Positions 8,088-19,507 are shown, counted from the stretch's first letter. The stretch is DNA of 64,000 bases from Tolumonas osonensis (GCF_014202415.1 NZ_JACHGR010000004.1:186001-250000); one strand, 5' to 3'. Notes: a model not told the origin generated them from the letters alone. Program-made: numbers and translations.

Positions 8088-8699
8088 GTGTGTCAGAACC
8101 ACATTGAAACATTCACCGAAGCGCCACGTGCTCATCTGGCCATTCATCTGCCGGCATGGATCAATGAAGTGGTCGACTGGCAACAACCTTTATATTCTGA
8201 CGATGAAAAAATGACACTGGCGATCGAATTGGCCAGACAGAATGTCCTGCGTGGTACGGGGGGACCTTTCGCCAGTATTATCGTACATCGCCAAAGTGGC
8301 CTGATATTGAGTGTTGGCGTAAATCAGGTCGTTGCGCAGAATAATTCCACGCTGCATGGTGAAGTCATGGCAATCATGCTGGGAGAACAACGGCTTCAGC
8401 AATTCAGTCTTGATAGCCAGTCGGATGAATATGAGCTATTCACTTCCTGCGAACCCTGCGCCATGTGCATGGGTGCCATTTTATGGTCAGGCGTCAAACG
8501 TCTGGTCTGTGCTGCTACCGGTGATGATGCCCGGGCGATCGGCTTTGATGAAGGTCCGGTATTCGAGCAATCGTACGATTATCTGCGTCATGCCGGCATT
8601 GACGTGATCCGCAACCAGCAACAACCGGCCGGGAAAGCCGTACTTGAACTCTATCTGCAGGAAGGCGGTAAACTTTATAACGGTAAAGCAGGCAGCTGA
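8088..8699 (+). CDS. Nucleoside/guanine deaminase-like protein (CDA superfamily)
   Basis: A zinc-dependent deaminase of about 203 residues in the tRNA-adenosine/guanine deaminase branch. The zinc and catalytic residues are visible as LHGEVMAI (His and the proton-shuttling Glu) and CEPCAMCMGAILW (PCxxC). A GTG at 8088 is the likely start because GAGGAA lies seven bases upstream; a TTG at 8073 overlaps that site. It is longer than TadA by an N-terminal segment of about 50 residues, so it is probably a free nucleobase or nucleoside deaminase rather than TadA. Its stop overlaps the start of thpR by one base, indicating co-translation. Confidence 0.8.
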   Translation: MCQNHIETFTEAPRAHLAIHLPAWINEVVDWQQPLYSDDEKMTLAIELARQNVLRGTGGPFASIIVHRQSGLILSVGVNQVVAQNNSTLHGEVMAIMLGEQRLQQFSLDSQSDEYELFTSCEPCAMCMGAILWSGVKRLVCAATGDDARAIGFDEGPVFEQSYDYLRHAGIDVIRNQQQPAGKAVLELYLQEGGKLYNGKAGS

Positions 8700-9208
8700 T
8701 GCAACGCCGTCTCTTTTTTGCGCTACCGGCACAATCGTTAGCCAGTAAATTGCATCACTGTCAGCAGCGATTACGGACTGAGCATCACAAGAAACCGGTC
8801 AATGCTGATAACTTTCATCTGACACTGCATTTTCTGGGATTACAGGATGAACGTCTTCTGCCCCGCCTTTGCCAGGCCGCAGAGCAGGTTCATGTTGCGC
8901 CGTTTGACATACTGTTAGACCAGTATGGTCTGTTTCGGCATGCCCGATGTCTGTGGTTAGGACCGCAACAATCACCACGTCCATTGCGGGAACTGGTCAG
9001 ACAATTAGGTGAGCAACTGAAAACATTGGACCTGCAAGTCAGCGATGACTATCGCCCTCATATCACCCTATTCCGTAACGCTCACGGCATGACCCAACTG
9101 ACTGCACCAGTGCTGAAATTAGCTGTATCCGAATTCATTTTATATGAATCGGTATCTACAAATGATGGCGTTTTATACAAACCGTTGCACCGCTGGTTAC
9201 TACAGTAA
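8699..9208 (+). CDS. thpR: RNA 2',3'-cyclic phosphodiesterase
   Basis: A 2H phosphoesterase of 169 residues, formerly called 2'-5' RNA ligase (LigT). Both catalytic HxTL motifs are present: HLTLHFLG (about residue 42) and HITLFRN (about 121). The family opens 2',3'-cyclic phosphate ends of RNA and can reversibly join 2'-5' links in vitro. It begins inside the stop codon of the deaminase gene (TGATG), so the two are translationally coupled. Confidence 0.88.
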   Translation: MQRRLFFALPAQSLASKLHHCQQRLRTEHHKKPVNADNFHLTLHFLGLQDERLLPRLCQAAEQVHVAPFDILLDQYGLFRHARCLWLGPQQSPRPLRELVRQLGEQLKTLDLQVSDDYRPHITLFRNAHGMTQLTAPVLKLAVSEFILYESVSTNDGVLYKPLHRWLLQ

Positions 9209-9565
9209 CAATCCGGCGAACAAAAACCGTAATAGTTCATATTTCTGTTATATAACCGGACAGCCCTGGTCAGGCAGAGCTAAAATGATATGAAAACCAG
9301 GGAATATGATTTGTCATCAAATTGATAAATTATTTTGTCATAAGCATTGAAATGGTAAGACCGAGTCCCCATAAAGTGGTGCCAGTTTAAATTCACAATC
9401 AGAGATTGCTGTTACAGGTAATGGTTGTGAACAAGATTCAGGTTTGGCTAACATTTTTTGCCAACGGATTTGCGAGGCGAGGCTGCATCTGATATAGATA
9501 CCGGCCTCAAAATTCATCGCCAGCACACAGTGACGTGCTGTGTCATGTAAAAGTAGGAGATAGGC
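9209..9565. other. Upstream region of dksA, no gene seen
   Basis: A 357-base gap. No open frame with a ribosome binding site and no terminator-quality hairpin was found. It must contain the dksA promoter, but no strong -35/-10 pair stands out. Confidence 0.4.
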
Positions 9566-10015
9566 ATGTCAGCAGAAGATAACAAAAAATCTCTGGGACC
9601 GCTGGCCATCGCGGGCGTCACCCCTTACCAGTTAGCCCCTGGTGAGGAGTACATGAATGACCAGCAGAAAGAGCACTTCCGGAAGATTCTGGAAGCATGG
9701 AAAACCCAGCTGCGTGAAGAAGTTGACCGTACCGTTGATCATATGAAAGATGAAGCGGCTAACTTCCCGGATCCCGTAGACCGTGCAGCACAGGAAGAAG
9801 AATTTGCGCTGGAATTACGTGCCCGTGATCGTGAGCGTAAACTGATCAAGAAAATCGAAAAAACACTGAAAAAACTGGAAGAAGATGACTTCGGTTATTG
9901 CGAATCCTGCGGTGTTGAAATCGGTATTCGTCGCCTTGAAGCGCGCCCGACCGCTGAACTGTGCGTCGATTGCAAAACACTGGCTGAAATCAAAGAAAAA
10001 CAGCTGGTTGGCTAA
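9566..10015 (+). CDS. dksA: RNA polymerase-binding transcription factor DksA
   Basis: DksA enters the secondary channel of RNA polymerase and, with ppGpp, adjusts rRNA, tRNA and amino-acid operon transcription. The 149-residue protein has the typical layout: a coiled coil (about 35-110) with the tip segment [11 protein letters not shown] carrying the functional Asp residues, then a four-cysteine zinc finger (CESCG ... CVDCK). TAGGAG precedes the ATG. It is followed by gluQ, a conserved gene pair in gammaproteobacteria. Confidence 0.97.
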   Translation: MSAEDNKKSLGPLAIAGVTPYQLAPGEEYMNDQQKEHFRKILEAWKTQLREEVDRTVDHMKDEAANFPDPVDRAAQEEEFALELRARDRERKLIKKIEKTLKKLEEDDFGYCESCGVEIGIRRLEARPTAELCVDCKTLAEIKEKQLVG

Positions 10016-10031
10016 ATTGCAACAAGATGAC

Positions 10032-10060
10032 AAGGGAGCTGCGGCTCCCTTTTGTTATTT
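10032..10060 (+). terminator. Terminator between dksA and gluQ
   Basis: AAGGGAGC pairs with GCTCCCTT around TGCG, followed by TTGTTATTTT. It lies between the two genes and probably lets only part of dksA transcription continue into gluQ. Confidence 0.85.
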
Positions 10061-10075
10061 TACAGACTTGACGCT

Positions 10076-10945
10076 ATGACTTATATCGGACGCTTTGCCC
10101 CTTCCCCCTCCGGCCCGTTACATTTCGGTTCACTGATCGCTGCCGTTGGCAGTTATCTGCGTGCGCGTTCACAGCAAGGGCGCTGGCTGGTACGAATCGA
10201 AGATCTGGATCCACCGCGGGAACAGCCGGGTGCCGCCGATAGCATTTTACGGACGCTGGAGCAATTTGGTCTGTTCTGGGATGGCAACGTTGTCTATCAG
10301 AGTCAACGTCATGCGCGCTACCAGGCTGTGCTGGATGATTTATACCGGGCAGGCAAAACCTACCACTGTCGCTGTACCCGCGCGCAGATCCACGCTGCCG
10401 GTGGTTTTTATCCCGGCACCTGCCGAGACCAGCATTATCCGCCGGAAAATGCCGCGGTACGGTTAAAAGTGGATAGTCCCTGCTTATCCTTTCATGATCA
10501 ATTGTTAGGTCTGGTAGAGGTAGAACCTCGCCTCGCCGGCGAAGATTTTATTCTGAAACGCCGGGATGGGTTATTTGCCTATAACCTGGCGGTGGTCGTC
10601 GATGATGCCGACAGTGGCATTACCGAAGTGGTACGGGGGGCGGATTTACTGGATCCGACAGTTCGTCAGATCACCTTGTATCAGCAACTTGGCTGGAAAG
10701 TCCCGGACTGGCTGCATTTGCCCTTGGCACTGCAGGATAATGGTCTGAAACTGTCAAAACAGAACCATGCGCCATCGATTGAAGATTTACCGGTCGTTGC
10801 CACGTTGGGTAAGGCGCTGGCCTTTTTAGGACAGCCACTACCAGATGATATGACCGGTATGACAGCAGAAGCGTTATTGGCCTGGGCGGTAAAACACTGG
10901 CAATTGTCCTTCGTGCCGACAACGGCCAGTGTTCATCATGATTAA
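10076..10945 (+). CDS. gluQ: Glutamyl-Q tRNA(Asp) synthetase
   Basis: A truncated glutamyl-tRNA synthetase paralogue (289 residues, without the anticodon-binding domain) that attaches glutamate to the queuosine base of tRNA(Asp). Visible are [12 protein letters not shown] (the HIGH-like motif), a zinc-binding Cys cluster (CRCTR ... GTCRD) and LKLSKQN (the KMSKS-like loop). The start at 10076 ([13 protein letters not shown]) matches the family; a TTG at 10052 falls inside the preceding terminator. It is convergent with the RND pump gene, and the two stop codons overlap by four bases. Confidence 0.93.
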   Translation: MTYIGRFAPSPSGPLHFGSLIAAVGSYLRARSQQGRWLVRIEDLDPPREQPGAADSILRTLEQFGLFWDGNVVYQSQRHARYQAVLDDLYRAGKTYHCRCTRAQIHAAGGFYPGTCRDQHYPPENAAVRLKVDSPCLSFHDQLLGLVEVEPRLAGEDFILKRRDGLFAYNLAVVVDDADSGITEVVRGADLLDPTVRQITLYQQLGWKVPDWLHLPLALQDNGLKLSKQNHAPSIEDLPVVATLGKALAFLGQPLPDDMTGMTAEALLAWAVKHWQLSFVPTTASVHHD

Positions 10946-13900
10946 GAGCGAAAGTTCAGTCTGGCATGCCATGGCGCCAGATAGTGATAAATCACAGGCG
11001 TCAGGTAGAGGGTAACAACCTGCGACAGTAATAGCCCGCCTACAATCGCAACACCTAATGGCTGACGTAATTCAGCACCTGCGCCATAACCCAGCGCAAT
11101 GGGTAATGCGCCGGCCAGTGCCGCGATACTGGTCATCATGATCGGTCGGAAACGCACCAGACAAGCCTGATGAATCGCCTCATCAGGGACCATGCCATCT
11201 CGTTCCCGTTCCAGTGCAAAATCGATCATCATGATGGCATTTTTCTTCACAATCCCAACCAGCAACAGAATACCGACAAAGGCATACAGCGTGACCGGAA
11301 ACTGGAAAAGCCACAGCGTCATCAGCGCGCCCAGCCCGGCAGAAGGCAGACCGGAGAGAATAGTCAGCGGGTGCACAAAACTTTCATACAGCATCCCCAG
11401 CACACCATATACCACCAGCAAGGCCAGTAGCAGTAACACCATCATGCCGGACTGTGAGCCAGCAAACGCAGCGGCACTTCCCTGCAGACTGGTCACAAGC
11501 GTTGCCGGCGGCGCCAACTCCGTTTTGACCTGATCCAGCGCCTTCAATGCATCACTCAGCGCCATGCCCGGACGCATGTTAAAAGAAATGGTGGCGGCAG
11601 GTAATGTAGCCAGGTGATTCACGGTCAGTGTCTGTGGCTGACGTTTAAAACTCGCGACCGTATCCAGACTAATCAAGGTCCCATTACTGTTTCGGATACG
11701 GATACGACTTAGGTCAGTCACCTGTTGCTGGCGCTCCGGCAACACTTCCAGGATCACGGCATACTGGTTGGTATCGGCATAGATAGTCGATACCTGACGC
11801 GCCGCAAACGCATTCTGCAACGCTGTTTCCACCTGACTATAACTCAGGCCATAACTGGCCAGCTTATCGCGGTCAACCGCGACCGCCAGTCCGGCACCGA
11901 CGACCTCCTGATCACTGGTAACATCACGGAATCCGGGGATCTCCCGGATAGCCAGCAGAAAGCGATCATGCCAGTCCTTCAGCTCACCAATATCATTACT
12001 TTGAATAGTAAACTGATATTCCGAGGCTGTGGATATCCCGCCAATCCGGATGGATGGCGGGTTACGCAGATAAACACTGAGACCCGGAATATGATTCACC
12101 TTCTGTCGCAGGCCGGCCATGACCTCATCAGCAGAAGGACGCTGTTCACGGGGCACCAGACGGATCGTCATGGAACCACCGTTGGCACTGCCATTCGGAC
12201 CGGTACTGCCCACTGAAGACATAAATGCCGCGACATGCGGATCAGCCTGCACAATGGCGGCAACCTGCTGCTGCATCCAGGACAAGGTTGCAAACGAGGT
12301 ATCCGGCGCTGCTTTGGTGGTCAGTGTGATTTGACCGCTGTCGGTACTGGGTAAAAAATCTTTAGGCAATTGCTGATACAGCAGCACCGTTAGCACCATG
12401 CTGGCAAAAAAGCTGAACATGACCCAGCGGGGATGGCGCAGGACAACCGCCAAAGATGCGCTGTACGCGGCAGTGAGTCTGGTAAAACTACGCTCCAGCC
12501 ATAGCGCAAAACGCCCCTGCGACGTGGCGTCATGATCCGGGCGCAATACCCGGCTGCACAGCATGGGTGTCAGCGTTAGAGAAACCAGCCCTGAAATAGC
12601 AATCGCAGCACTGATCGTGACCGCAAACTCATTCAGCAGACGGCCCATCAGCCCACCCATAAATAGCAGTGGGATAAACACTGCTATCAGTGACAGCGTC
12701 ATCGACAGGATAGTAAAACCGATTTCCCGGGCACCTTTCCGGGCTGCCTGCATGGCACTCATGCCCTGTTCCATATGGCGGACGATATTCTCCATCATCA
12801 CAATGGCATCATCGACCACGAAACCAACCGCCAGCGTCAGCGCCAGCAGAGACAGGTTATCCAGACTGTAGTCCAGCAGATACATCACCGGTACCGCGCC
12901 CAGGATTGACAATGGCACGGCCAGCGCCGGGATCACGGTAGCTGACAAATTACGCAGGAATAACCAGATCACCAGCACAACCAGCGCACAGGAAAGCAGC
13001 AGCGTGAACTGGACATCATGAATAGAAGCCCGGATCGACTCACTGCGATCATAAAGAACATCCATCTGGATCGAATCAGGCAGGATCGTCTGAAACTGTG
13101 GTAACGCCTGACGCACCGCATCTACCGTGCTAATGGTGTTGGCGCCGGCCTGACGTTGTACGGCCAGAATGACGCCCGGCTTATCCACAAACCAGCTGGC
13201 AACCCGGGTATTTTCTTCGCTGTCCAGTACATTGGCGACGCTGGAAAGATACAACGGCGAACCGTTGCGGTAGGCAACCACCAGCTGCCGGTAGGCCGCC
13301 GCATTTTTTAGCTGCCCGTTACTCTGAAGGCTTAAACTGCGAAACGCGCCATCCAGACCACCCAGTGGCTGATTCACATTATTGTCACTAATTGCCGACG
13401 CCAGCTCATCCAGTCCCAGATTGTGTGCTGTCATTTTATCCGGATCAGCCTGAACCCGGACCGCATAGGGTTTGGCGCCGAATACGGAAACCTGCGCCAC
13501 GCCGGGCAGCATGGAGAGTGACTGTGCCAGTTTGCTTTCGGCATATTCCGTCACAGTAGAAATAGGCAAGGTATCGGAATGCAGTGCCACAAAGAAAATC
13601 GGCGCATCCGCCGGATTGGATTTACGCATCGACGGTGATGATGTCATGCTGGCGGGTAACTTGCGTTGTGCCGCACTCAATGCGTTCTGGACATCCAGCG
13701 CAGCCGCATCAATATCCCGATCAAGATCGAATTGCAGTGTAATCCGGGTGACCCCCTGAGAACTGACGGAACTGATATTGTCGATACCGGAAATGGTTGC
13801 CAGTTGCCCCTCCAGCGGCGTAGCCACAGCTGATGCCATGGTTTCCGGTGACGCGCCCGACAAACCGGCTGTGACATTAATCGTCGGAAAGTCAATCTGT

Positions 13901-14013
13901 GGCAACTCGCTGACCGGTAGCGCCCGGTACGCCAGCACACCGGACAACGTAAAGAATGCCATCAGCAGGCAGGTCATCACGGGCCGGCGAATGGATAACA
14001 TCGAAAGTTGCAT
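10942..14013 (-). CDS. RND-family multidrug efflux permease
   Basis: A 1023-residue inner-membrane proton-driven drug exporter of the HAE1 group, closest in feel to MdtB/MdtC/MuxB. The proton-relay residues are present: [15 protein letters not shown] (Asp-Asp of TM4) and [16 protein letters not shown] (Lys of TM10). Two large periplasmic loops and twelve membrane segments fit the length. It lies five bases after its adaptor gene, so the two form an operon. No outer-membrane channel gene is adjacent; a TolC-like protein encoded elsewhere is presumably used. Confidence 0.92.
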   Translation of the reverse strand: MQLSMLSIRRPVMTCLLMAFFTLSGVLAYRALPVSELPQIDFPTINVTAGLSGASPETMASAVATPLEGQLATISGIDNISSVSSQGVTRITLQFDLDRDIDAAALDVQNALSAAQRKLPASMTSSPSMRKSNPADAPIFFVALHSDTLPISTVTEYAESKLAQSLSMLPGVAQVSVFGAKPYAVRVQADPDKMTAHNLGLDELASAISDNNVNQPLGGLDGAFRSLSLQSNGQLKNAAAYRQLVVAYRNGSPLYLSSVANVLDSEENTRVASWFVDKPGVILAVQRQAGANTISTVDAVRQALPQFQTILPDSIQMDVLYDRSESIRASIHDVQFTLLLSCALVVLVIWLFLRNLSATVIPALAVPLSILGAVPVMYLLDYSLDNLSLLALTLAVGFVVDDAIVMMENIVRHMEQGMSAMQAARKGAREIGFTILSMTLSLIAVFIPLLFMGGLMGRLLNEFAVTISAAIAISGLVSLTLTPMLCSRVLRPDHDATSQGRFALWLERSFTRLTAAYSASLAVVLRHPRWVMFSFFASMVLTVLLYQQLPKDFLPSTDSGQITLTTKAAPDTSFATLSWMQQQVAAIVQADPHVAAFMSSVGSTGPNGSANGGSMTIRLVPREQRPSADEVMAGLRQKVNHIPGLSVYLRNPPSIRIGGISTASEYQFTIQSNDIGELKDWHDRFLLAIREIPGFRDVTSDQEVVGAGLAVAVDRDKLASYGLSYSQVETALQNAFAARQVSTIYADTNQYAVILEVLPERQQQVTDLSRIRIRNSNGTLISLDTVASFKRQPQTLTVNHLATLPAATISFNMRPGMALSDALKALDQVKTELAPPATLVTSLQGSAAAFAGSQSGMMVLLLLALLVVYGVLGMLYESFVHPLTILSGLPSAGLGALMTLWLFQFPVTLYAFVGILLLVGIVKKNAIMMIDFALERERDGMVPDEAIHQACLVRFRPIMMTSIAALAGALPIALGYGAGAELRQPLGVAIVGGLLLSQVVTLYLTPVIYHYLAPWHARLNFRS

Positions 14014-14018
14014 GATCG

Positions 14019-15164
14019 CTACTCCGTACCGGATGCGGTGATATCGACGGAACTCTCCTGGTTCTGATGAGCAATACGGACAGAAGAGCCGTCATTCAGA
14101 CGAAACTGACCATCGGTTACCACCAGATCTCCCTCCTCCAGCGCCCCAGCTATCGCACTCCAGCCATCACTGGACGCCAGCTCCGTGATCAGGATCTTTC
14201 GGGCAATATCATTTTTCACGACAAACAGCTGTAAGCCATCCGCTCCCTGCTGCAACGCCTGTGCCGGAACCACCAGCGCTTGTTTTAGCGTACGCGGCGC
14301 CAGTTTCACCGTGACATATTGTCCCGGTAGCCATTCGTTGTGCGAATTGGCAAAATCCGCTTTCAGAGCAATCGTACCGCTGTTGCTATCCACGTTGTTA
14401 TCAACAAACACAACCGAACCATGGCGTTGCTCCACATCCGTTCCGGTATTGACCTGCGCGGTGACAGCCAGGGAGCCGGAACGCAGAGATTGCTGCAGAT
14501 CAGCGAGATATTTTTCAGGTAAGGTGAAACTGACCGCGATCGGGTCGAGCTGATTCAGTGTCGTCAGCACCGTGTTGTAGGCCTGAACGGTTGCTCCGAC
14601 AGAAACCAGATGCGCGCCTGCCCGGCCGTTAAATGGTGCTCTGATTTTGGTATATTCCAGATTCCGGGCCGCAATATCCAGACTGGCCTGATCCTGTTTT
14701 ACCTGAGCGGCAGTGGATTGTGCCGTCGCCTGATAGCCATTCATGTCGGCTTCAGAGATGAACTTTTTCTGCAACAGCACCTTTGCCCGCGCCAGATCAG
14801 CCTGCGCTTTTTTCAGTAATGCCTGATCCTGTTGTAAAACGGCCTGCGCTTGTTGCCACTTGTTCCGGTAATCACTGTCATCCAGCTCGAACAATACCTG
14901 TCCGGCGTTCAGCTGGGCACCTTCTTCAAATAAAATTCTGGCAATTTGCCCTTCTATTCGGGGTTTAAGTTCAACGGAAGATTTGGCAACGACGCGACCA
15001 ACCGCCTGCCAGCCAGCTTTAAATGTTTCTCTTTTGACCGGAGCAACGACAACTTGTGTCGTTTTTTTTGCGGGAGATGACTGCTGAGCCTGTTCATTCA
15101 GGGAAAAACGATAACCGACAACAGCAATAACGGCTGTTAAAATAAGCCAGCGCCAGATATTCAT
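14019..15164 (-). CDS. Efflux periplasmic adaptor subunit (membrane fusion protein)
   Basis: The HlyD/AcrA-type partner of the RND permease, 381 residues. It has one N-terminal membrane anchor (WRWLILTAVIAVVGYRF), a lipoyl-like half (VKPRIEGQI...GAQLNAGQVLFELDDSD), a coiled coil rich in Gln, Ala and Lys (about 95-160), the second lipoyl half (YTKIRAPFNGRAG) and a beta-barrel region. I chose the ATG at 15164 because GGAGA sits just upstream; a TTG at 15191 has no site. It is the first gene of the operon. No local regulator gene was seen. Confidence 0.92.
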   Translation of the reverse strand: MNIWRWLILTAVIAVVGYRFSLNEQAQQSSPAKKTTQVVVAPVKRETFKAGWQAVGRVVAKSSVELKPRIEGQIARILFEEGAQLNAGQVLFELDDSDYRNKWQQAQAVLQQDQALLKKAQADLARAKVLLQKKFISEADMNGYQATAQSTAAQVKQDQASLDIAARNLEYTKIRAPFNGRAGAHLVSVGATVQAYNTVLTTLNQLDPIAVSFTLPEKYLADLQQSLRSGSLAVTAQVNTGTDVEQRHGSVVFVDNNVDSNSGTIALKADFANSHNEWLPGQYVTVKLAPRTLKQALVVPAQALQQGADGLQLFVVKNDIARKILITELASSDGWSAIAGALEEGDLVVTDGQFRLNDGSSVRIAHQNQESSVDITASGTE

Positions 15165-15382
15165 GTTTTCTCCATTATTCTGATTGAACAACTCTTGGCA
15201 TAATCAGGCTGCAGTCTGCATGCTAATGTTGGTAAAAGTGTGTCAGGCAGCCAATACAGGGGCATAATTTACTGCTTCATCTGAAAAAAGCACGATCACG
15301 TTGCCCCGATGTTCGCATTTACGCCGGTGTGCGCTATCATACCGCCCGCTCTTTTTTTGTGTCAGAAATCCCGAGGTGCACT

Positions 15383-16882
15383 ATTTTTTCCCATATCGCC
15401 AATTTGTATCGCAAAGTGCTTGGTAAAGAAGAGACACCAGCGACACCCAAAACCACACCCGAAGCGAAAGCCGCAATATCTGAACCTCAGCGCTCCGTTA
15501 GTGACAATCAGCCTGTTGCCGGTTCCTCACCACGTCGCGTATTGAGCCGGGATCAGCACAATATATCCCGTAGCATGATCAGTGAAAATGCACTGAAGGT
15601 ACTGTATCGCCTGCATAAAGCCGGTTATCAGGGCTACCTGGTGGGTGGTGGCGTCCGGGATTTGCTGTTAGGTAAAATCCCGAAAGATTTTGATGTCGTC
15701 ACAGACGCACATCCGGAACAAATCCGTAAATTATTTAATAACTGTCGGCTGATCGGGCGCCGCTTCCGTCTGGCTCATATTGTATTTGGCCGGGATATCA
15801 TTGAGGTTGCCACCTTCCGCGGACACCATCATCAGGTACATACCAGTAAAAACATCGCGGTGCAGTCGGAAGAAGGCATGCTGTTGCGTGACAACGTATA
15901 CGGCACCATTGAAGAAGATGCTGAACGCCGCGATTTCACCGTCAACGCGCTGTATTACAACATCAAGGATTTCTCGCTGCATGATTTCCATGGCGGACTG
16001 GACGATCTGGCAGCAGGCCGTCTGGAACTGATTGGCGATCCGGAAACCCGTTACCGTGAAGATCCGGTGCGCATGCTGCGCGCTGTCCGTTTTGCCGCAA
16101 AACTGGGATTGACCATCAGTGAACGCAGCGCAGAACCTATCCCCCGTCTGGCATCGTTGTTACAGGATATTCCGGCAGCTCGTCTGTTTGAGGAAACCAT
16201 CAAATTATTCCTCGCCGGACATGCGCTTAGTACCTATCACCTGCTGCGCAAGTTTGGTCTGTTCCAGCAATTGTTCCCGCAGGTGGCAAAACTGCTGACA
16301 CCGGACAACAATTCAGCCTACGAGCGCTTTCTGGAAAAGGCGTTAGCCAACTCGGATAAACGGGTCGCAACCGAACAGCCGGTGACACCGACCTTCTTCT
16401 ACGCCACGCTGTTATGGGGCGTGGTTGCGCTGCGCCAGCGCGAGATCAGCAATGAAAGCAATCTGCCGTTCCAGGATTCCATGCAGATGGCCATGAATGA
16501 AGCCATTGAGCAGCAGATCCACACCGTTGCCATCCCGCGCCGTTTTACCAGCGATGTCAGAGAGATCTGGTTACTGCAGGAACGTTTGCCTCGCTATTCC
16601 GGCAAGCGGGCAGAAAAACTGTTTGCACAAGCCAAGTTCCGGGCGGCCTTTGATTTCCTGGAACTGCGTGCGCATGTTGAACCTCGTTTGCGCGATATTG
16701 TTGCCTGGTGGCAGGACTACCAGCAGACGCATGATTTTGTTCGTCCGGAGCATACCACTACCCGACCAGCACGCACCGCGGATGCAGAACAACAACCACG
16801 GAATGAAGAACATCCGCCACGTAAACGGCCACGCCGTCGACGCCGTTATCCGCAGCATCCGGGTCAGCGCCGCAATGACTGA
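15383..16882 (+). CDS. pcnB: Poly(A) polymerase I, with AUU start codon
   Basis: Adds poly(A) tails to RNA 3' ends and so promotes decay. The 499-residue protein has the nucleotidyltransferase signature LVGGGVRDLLLG with KDFDVV, the RRFRLAHIVF segment, the RNA-binding middle domain and a very basic C-terminal tail (RKRPRRRRRY). No ATG fits: the conserved N-terminus (IFSHIANLYRKVLGKEE) starts at an ATT preceded by GAGGTG at five-base spacing, exactly the arrangement of E. coli pcnB, whose AUU start keeps expression low. An ORF extended upstream to a TTG at 15329 would add 18 unrelated residues. It overlaps folK by eight bases. Confidence 0.95.
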   Translation: MFSHIANLYRKVLGKEETPATPKTTPEAKAAISEPQRSVSDNQPVAGSSPRRVLSRDQHNISRSMISENALKVLYRLHKAGYQGYLVGGGVRDLLLGKIPKDFDVVTDAHPEQIRKLFNNCRLIGRRFRLAHIVFGRDIIEVATFRGHHHQVHTSKNIAVQSEEGMLLRDNVYGTIEEDAERRDFTVNALYYNIKDFSLHDFHGGLDDLAAGRLELIGDPETRYREDPVRMLRAVRFAAKLGLTISERSAEPIPRLASLLQDIPAARLFEETIKLFLAGHALSTYHLLRKFGLFQQLFPQVAKLLTPDNNSAYERFLEKALANSDKRVATEQPVTPTFFYATLLWGVVALRQREISNESNLPFQDSMQMAMNEAIEQQIHTVAIPRRFTSDVREIWLLQERLPRYSGKRAEKLFAQAKFRAAFDFLELRAHVEPRLRDIVAWWQDYQQTHDFVRPEHTTTRPARTADAEQQPRNEEHPPRKRPRRRRRYPQHPGQRRND

Positions 16883-17360
16883 GGTATTCATTGCTCTTGG
16901 CGCCAATCTGGCTGAACCCCGGAGCCAGCTCTTAAAGGCAATAGAAGCGCTACAGCATTTACCGGAAAGCGAACTGCTTTCCTGTTCACCGCTGTATAGC
17001 TCATCGCCGATGGGTCCGCAGGATCAGCCGGATTACATCAATGCGGTGGTCCGGTTGAAAACCTCGTTGCAGCCACATGTTCTGTTGGATGCCATGCAAC
17101 GCATCGAACTGGAACAAGGCCGCGTACGCAAGGATGAACGCTGGGGACCAAGGACACTGGATCTCGATTTACTTTTGTACGGACAGCAGATTATTCAGGA
17201 TGAACGTTTGACCGTCCCGCATTACGGAATGACACAGCGCGCTTTCGTGCTGGTGCCGTTATTCGATATAGCACCCGCGCTGACATTACCGGATGGACGT
17301 CAGTTGGCGGAGCTTGTTGCCGTCTGCGACCGCAGCACGCTGTTCCGTCTGTCGGATTAA
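16875..17360 (+). CDS. folK: 2-amino-4-hydroxy-6-hydroxymethyldihydropteridine pyrophosphokinase
   Basis: Transfers pyrophosphate from ATP to the pterin in folate synthesis. The 161-residue protein starts [15 protein letters not shown] at 16875 and contains the signature [15 protein letters not shown], with the magnesium-binding Asp pair. The start lies within the end of pcnB (eight-base overlap), so translation is probably coupled. panB follows, the same order as in E. coli. Confidence 0.95.
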   Translation: MTEVFIALGANLAEPRSQLLKAIEALQHLPESELLSCSPLYSSSPMGPQDQPDYINAVVRLKTSLQPHVLLDAMQRIELEQGRVRKDERWGPRTLDLDLLLYGQQIIQDERLTVPHYGMTQRAFVLVPLFDIAPALTLPDGRQLAELVAVCDRSTLFRLSD

Positions 17361-17382
17361 TAATCGTTTCACAGGAGTCGCC

Positions 17383-18177
17383 ATGAGCAAAATCAGCCTG
17401 ACCCATATTCAGAAAATGAAACAGAACGGTGAAAAAATTGCGATGATCACCGCTTATGATGCCACCTTTGCCCGTCTGTTTGATGATGAAGGTGTTCATT
17501 CTATTCTGGTGGGTGACTCACTTGGTATGGTGGTTCAGGGTCATAATGACACGCTGCCGGTTACCGTTGATGACATGGTTTACCATACTGCCAATGTTGC
17601 ACGTGGTGTGCAGAATGCACTGCTGATCGCGGACCTGCCATTTATGAGTTACAGCGATATCCAGTCGGCCTGTATCAATGCCGGCCGTCTGATGGCTGCC
17701 GGCGCCCGGATGGTCAAGATTGAAGGTGGTGACTGGCTGTGTGAAACAGTCAAACAACTGAACCGTAATGGTGTGCCTGTTTGTGCGCATTTAGGACTGA
17801 CACCGCAATCCGTACACCTGTTTGGCGGCTTCCGCATTCAGGGCCGGGATGCTCAGCGGGCAGAAGAGATCTATCATCACGCTCTGGCACTTCAGGCTGC
17901 CGGCGCGCAGATGGTGGTGCTGGAGTGTGTGCCGGAACAGCTGGCCGAACGGATCACGAAAGCGTTGCGTATTCCTGTTATCGGCATTGGTGCCGGCGTC
18001 CGGACTGATGGCCAGGTGCTGGTCATGCAGGACGCTATCGGTATCACCTCCGGTTATGTCCCTAAATTCAGTAAAAATTTCCTGGCAGAGACCGGGGATA
18101 TCCGCAAAGCTATCCGCCTGTATGTGGAGCAGGTAGCCAACGGCCAGTTCCCGGCTGCTGAACATACTTTTAACTAA
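17383..18177 (+). CDS. panB: 3-methyl-2-oxobutanoate hydroxymethyltransferase
   Basis: First committed step of pantothenate synthesis: ketoisovalerate plus methylenetetrahydrofolate gives ketopantoate. The 264-residue protein has [27 protein letters not shown] and the magnesium-binding VKIEGG segments of the family. AGGAG precedes the ATG at 17383; an in-frame upstream extension overlaps folK and is not needed. It leads the panB-panC-panD run. Confidence 0.95.
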   Translation: MSKISLTHIQKMKQNGEKIAMITAYDATFARLFDDEGVHSILVGDSLGMVVQGHNDTLPVTVDDMVYHTANVARGVQNALLIADLPFMSYSDIQSACINAGRLMAAGARMVKIEGGDWLCETVKQLNRNGVPVCAHLGLTPQSVHLFGGFRIQGRDAQRAEEIYHHALALQAAGAQMVVLECVPEQLAERITKALRIPVIGIGAGVRTDGQVLVMQDAIGITSGYVPKFSKNFLAETGDIRKAIRLYVEQVANGQFPAAEHTFN

Positions 18178-18196
18178 GGAAAAAGGAAGTCCGATC

Positions 18197-19063
18197 GTGT
18201 TAGTAACGGAACAGATCGACGCCCTGCGCGCCGTGATTCGCGAACATCGTCAACAGGGAAAACGCATTGCGTTTGTCCCGACGATGGGTAATCTGCATAA
18301 TGGTCATCTGACTTTAGTGCGTGAAGCAAAATCTCATGCCGATGTGGTTATTGTCAGTATCTTCGTTAACCCGATGCAATTTGACCGGGCCGAAGATCTG
18401 GCCAATTATCCGCGGACACTGAGTGAAGATTGCGCCTTGCTGGAGCAGGAAGGTGTTACCGCCGTGTTTACCCCGACACCGGCAATCATGTATCCACAAG
18501 GTCTGGACACACAGACGTTCGTGGAAGTACCAGGTATCTCCTACCTGCTGGAAGGTGCGATGCGCCCGGGCCATTTCCGGGGAGTCAGCACCGTTGTAAC
18601 CAAACTCTTCAATATCGTGCAGCCTGATATCGCCTGTTTTGGTCAGAAAGATTACCAACAATTGGCGTTGATCCGTAAAATGGTGCGCGATATGGCGATG
18701 CCGATTGACATTATCGGTGTACCTACCGTACGGGCAGAAGATGGCTTGGCGTTAAGTTCACGCAACGGCTACCTCTCGGCGGAAGAGCGGGTAAAAGCCC
18801 CTGCCCTGGCCAAAGTCATGGCCTGGATTGGTAACGAACTGCCATCCCGGCAAGATGCGGTTCCGGTATTAGTCGCAGAAGCCTCTGCGAAATTGAATAA
18901 CGCGGGTTTCCGTACCGATGCCATTGATATCGTTGATGCAGACAGTTTATTACCTCTCTCTGCCGACAGTCATCAGGCCGTCATCCTGATGGCAGCCTGG
19001 CTGGGTAACCGAGCTCGTCTGATCGATAATTTAGTGGTCAATTTGCGTACAAACACCAGATAG
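18197..19063 (+). CDS. panC: Pantothenate synthetase
   Basis: Joins pantoate and beta-alanine using ATP. The 288-residue protein has the adenylate-forming motifs [10 protein letters not shown] (HxGH) and SSRNGYLS, and the GQKDYQQ segment that binds pantoate. Translation starts at a GTG with AAGGAAG upstream. It lies 19 bases after panB and is followed by panD, which makes its beta-alanine substrate. Confidence 0.95.
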   Translation: MLVTEQIDALRAVIREHRQQGKRIAFVPTMGNLHNGHLTLVREAKSHADVVIVSIFVNPMQFDRAEDLANYPRTLSEDCALLEQEGVTAVFTPTPAIMYPQGLDTQTFVEVPGISYLLEGAMRPGHFRGVSTVVTKLFNIVQPDIACFGQKDYQQLALIRKMVRDMAMPIDIIGVPTVRAEDGLALSSRNGYLSAEERVKAPALAKVMAWIGNELPSRQDAVPVLVAEASAKLNNAGFRTDAIDIVDADSLLPLSADSHQAVILMAAWLGNRARLIDNLVVNLRTNTR

Positions 19064-19126
19064 TTTATAGTCGCGCGGCAGGTGTGATCTGTGACACACC
19101 AGTGCCGTGAATGTAAGGAAAAAGCA

Positions 19127-19507
19127 ATGCAACGAATCATGCTGCGAGGCAAACTGCATCAGGCCCGCGTTACCCATGCGGTACTGAATTACGAAGGCTC
19201 CTGTGGAATCGATCAAGACCTGTTGGATGCTGCCGGTATCGTCGAATATGAAGCGATCGATATCTACAACGTCGAGAATGGTGAGCGTTTCTCTACTTAT
19301 GCCATTTCCGGTGAACGCGGTTCCCGCATGATCTCCCTGAACGGCGCAGCAGCGCGGAAAGCGGCTGTTGGTGACCGCGTCATTATTTGTGCTTACGGCC
19401 CGATGACCGAAGATGAAGTGAAACAGCATAAACCGCGACTGGTTTATCTGGATGCCCAGAACAATATTGTTCGAACCAGTAAAGACATTCCGCTGCAACT
19501 GGCCTGA
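19127..19507 (+). CDS. panD: Aspartate 1-decarboxylase proenzyme
   Basis: Makes beta-alanine from aspartate. The 126-residue proenzyme carries YEGSCGID, the self-cleavage site between Gly24 and Ser25 that creates the catalytic pyruvoyl group. AAGGAA precedes the ATG at 19127. Its stop codon lies inside a terminator hairpin, which closes the pan operon. Confidence 0.95.
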   Translation: MQRIMLRGKLHQARVTHAVLNYEGSCGIDQDLLDAAGIVEYEAIDIYNVENGERFSTYAISGERGSRMISLNGAAARKAAVGDRVIICAYGPMTEDEVKQHKPRLVYLDAQNNIVRTSKDIPLQLA

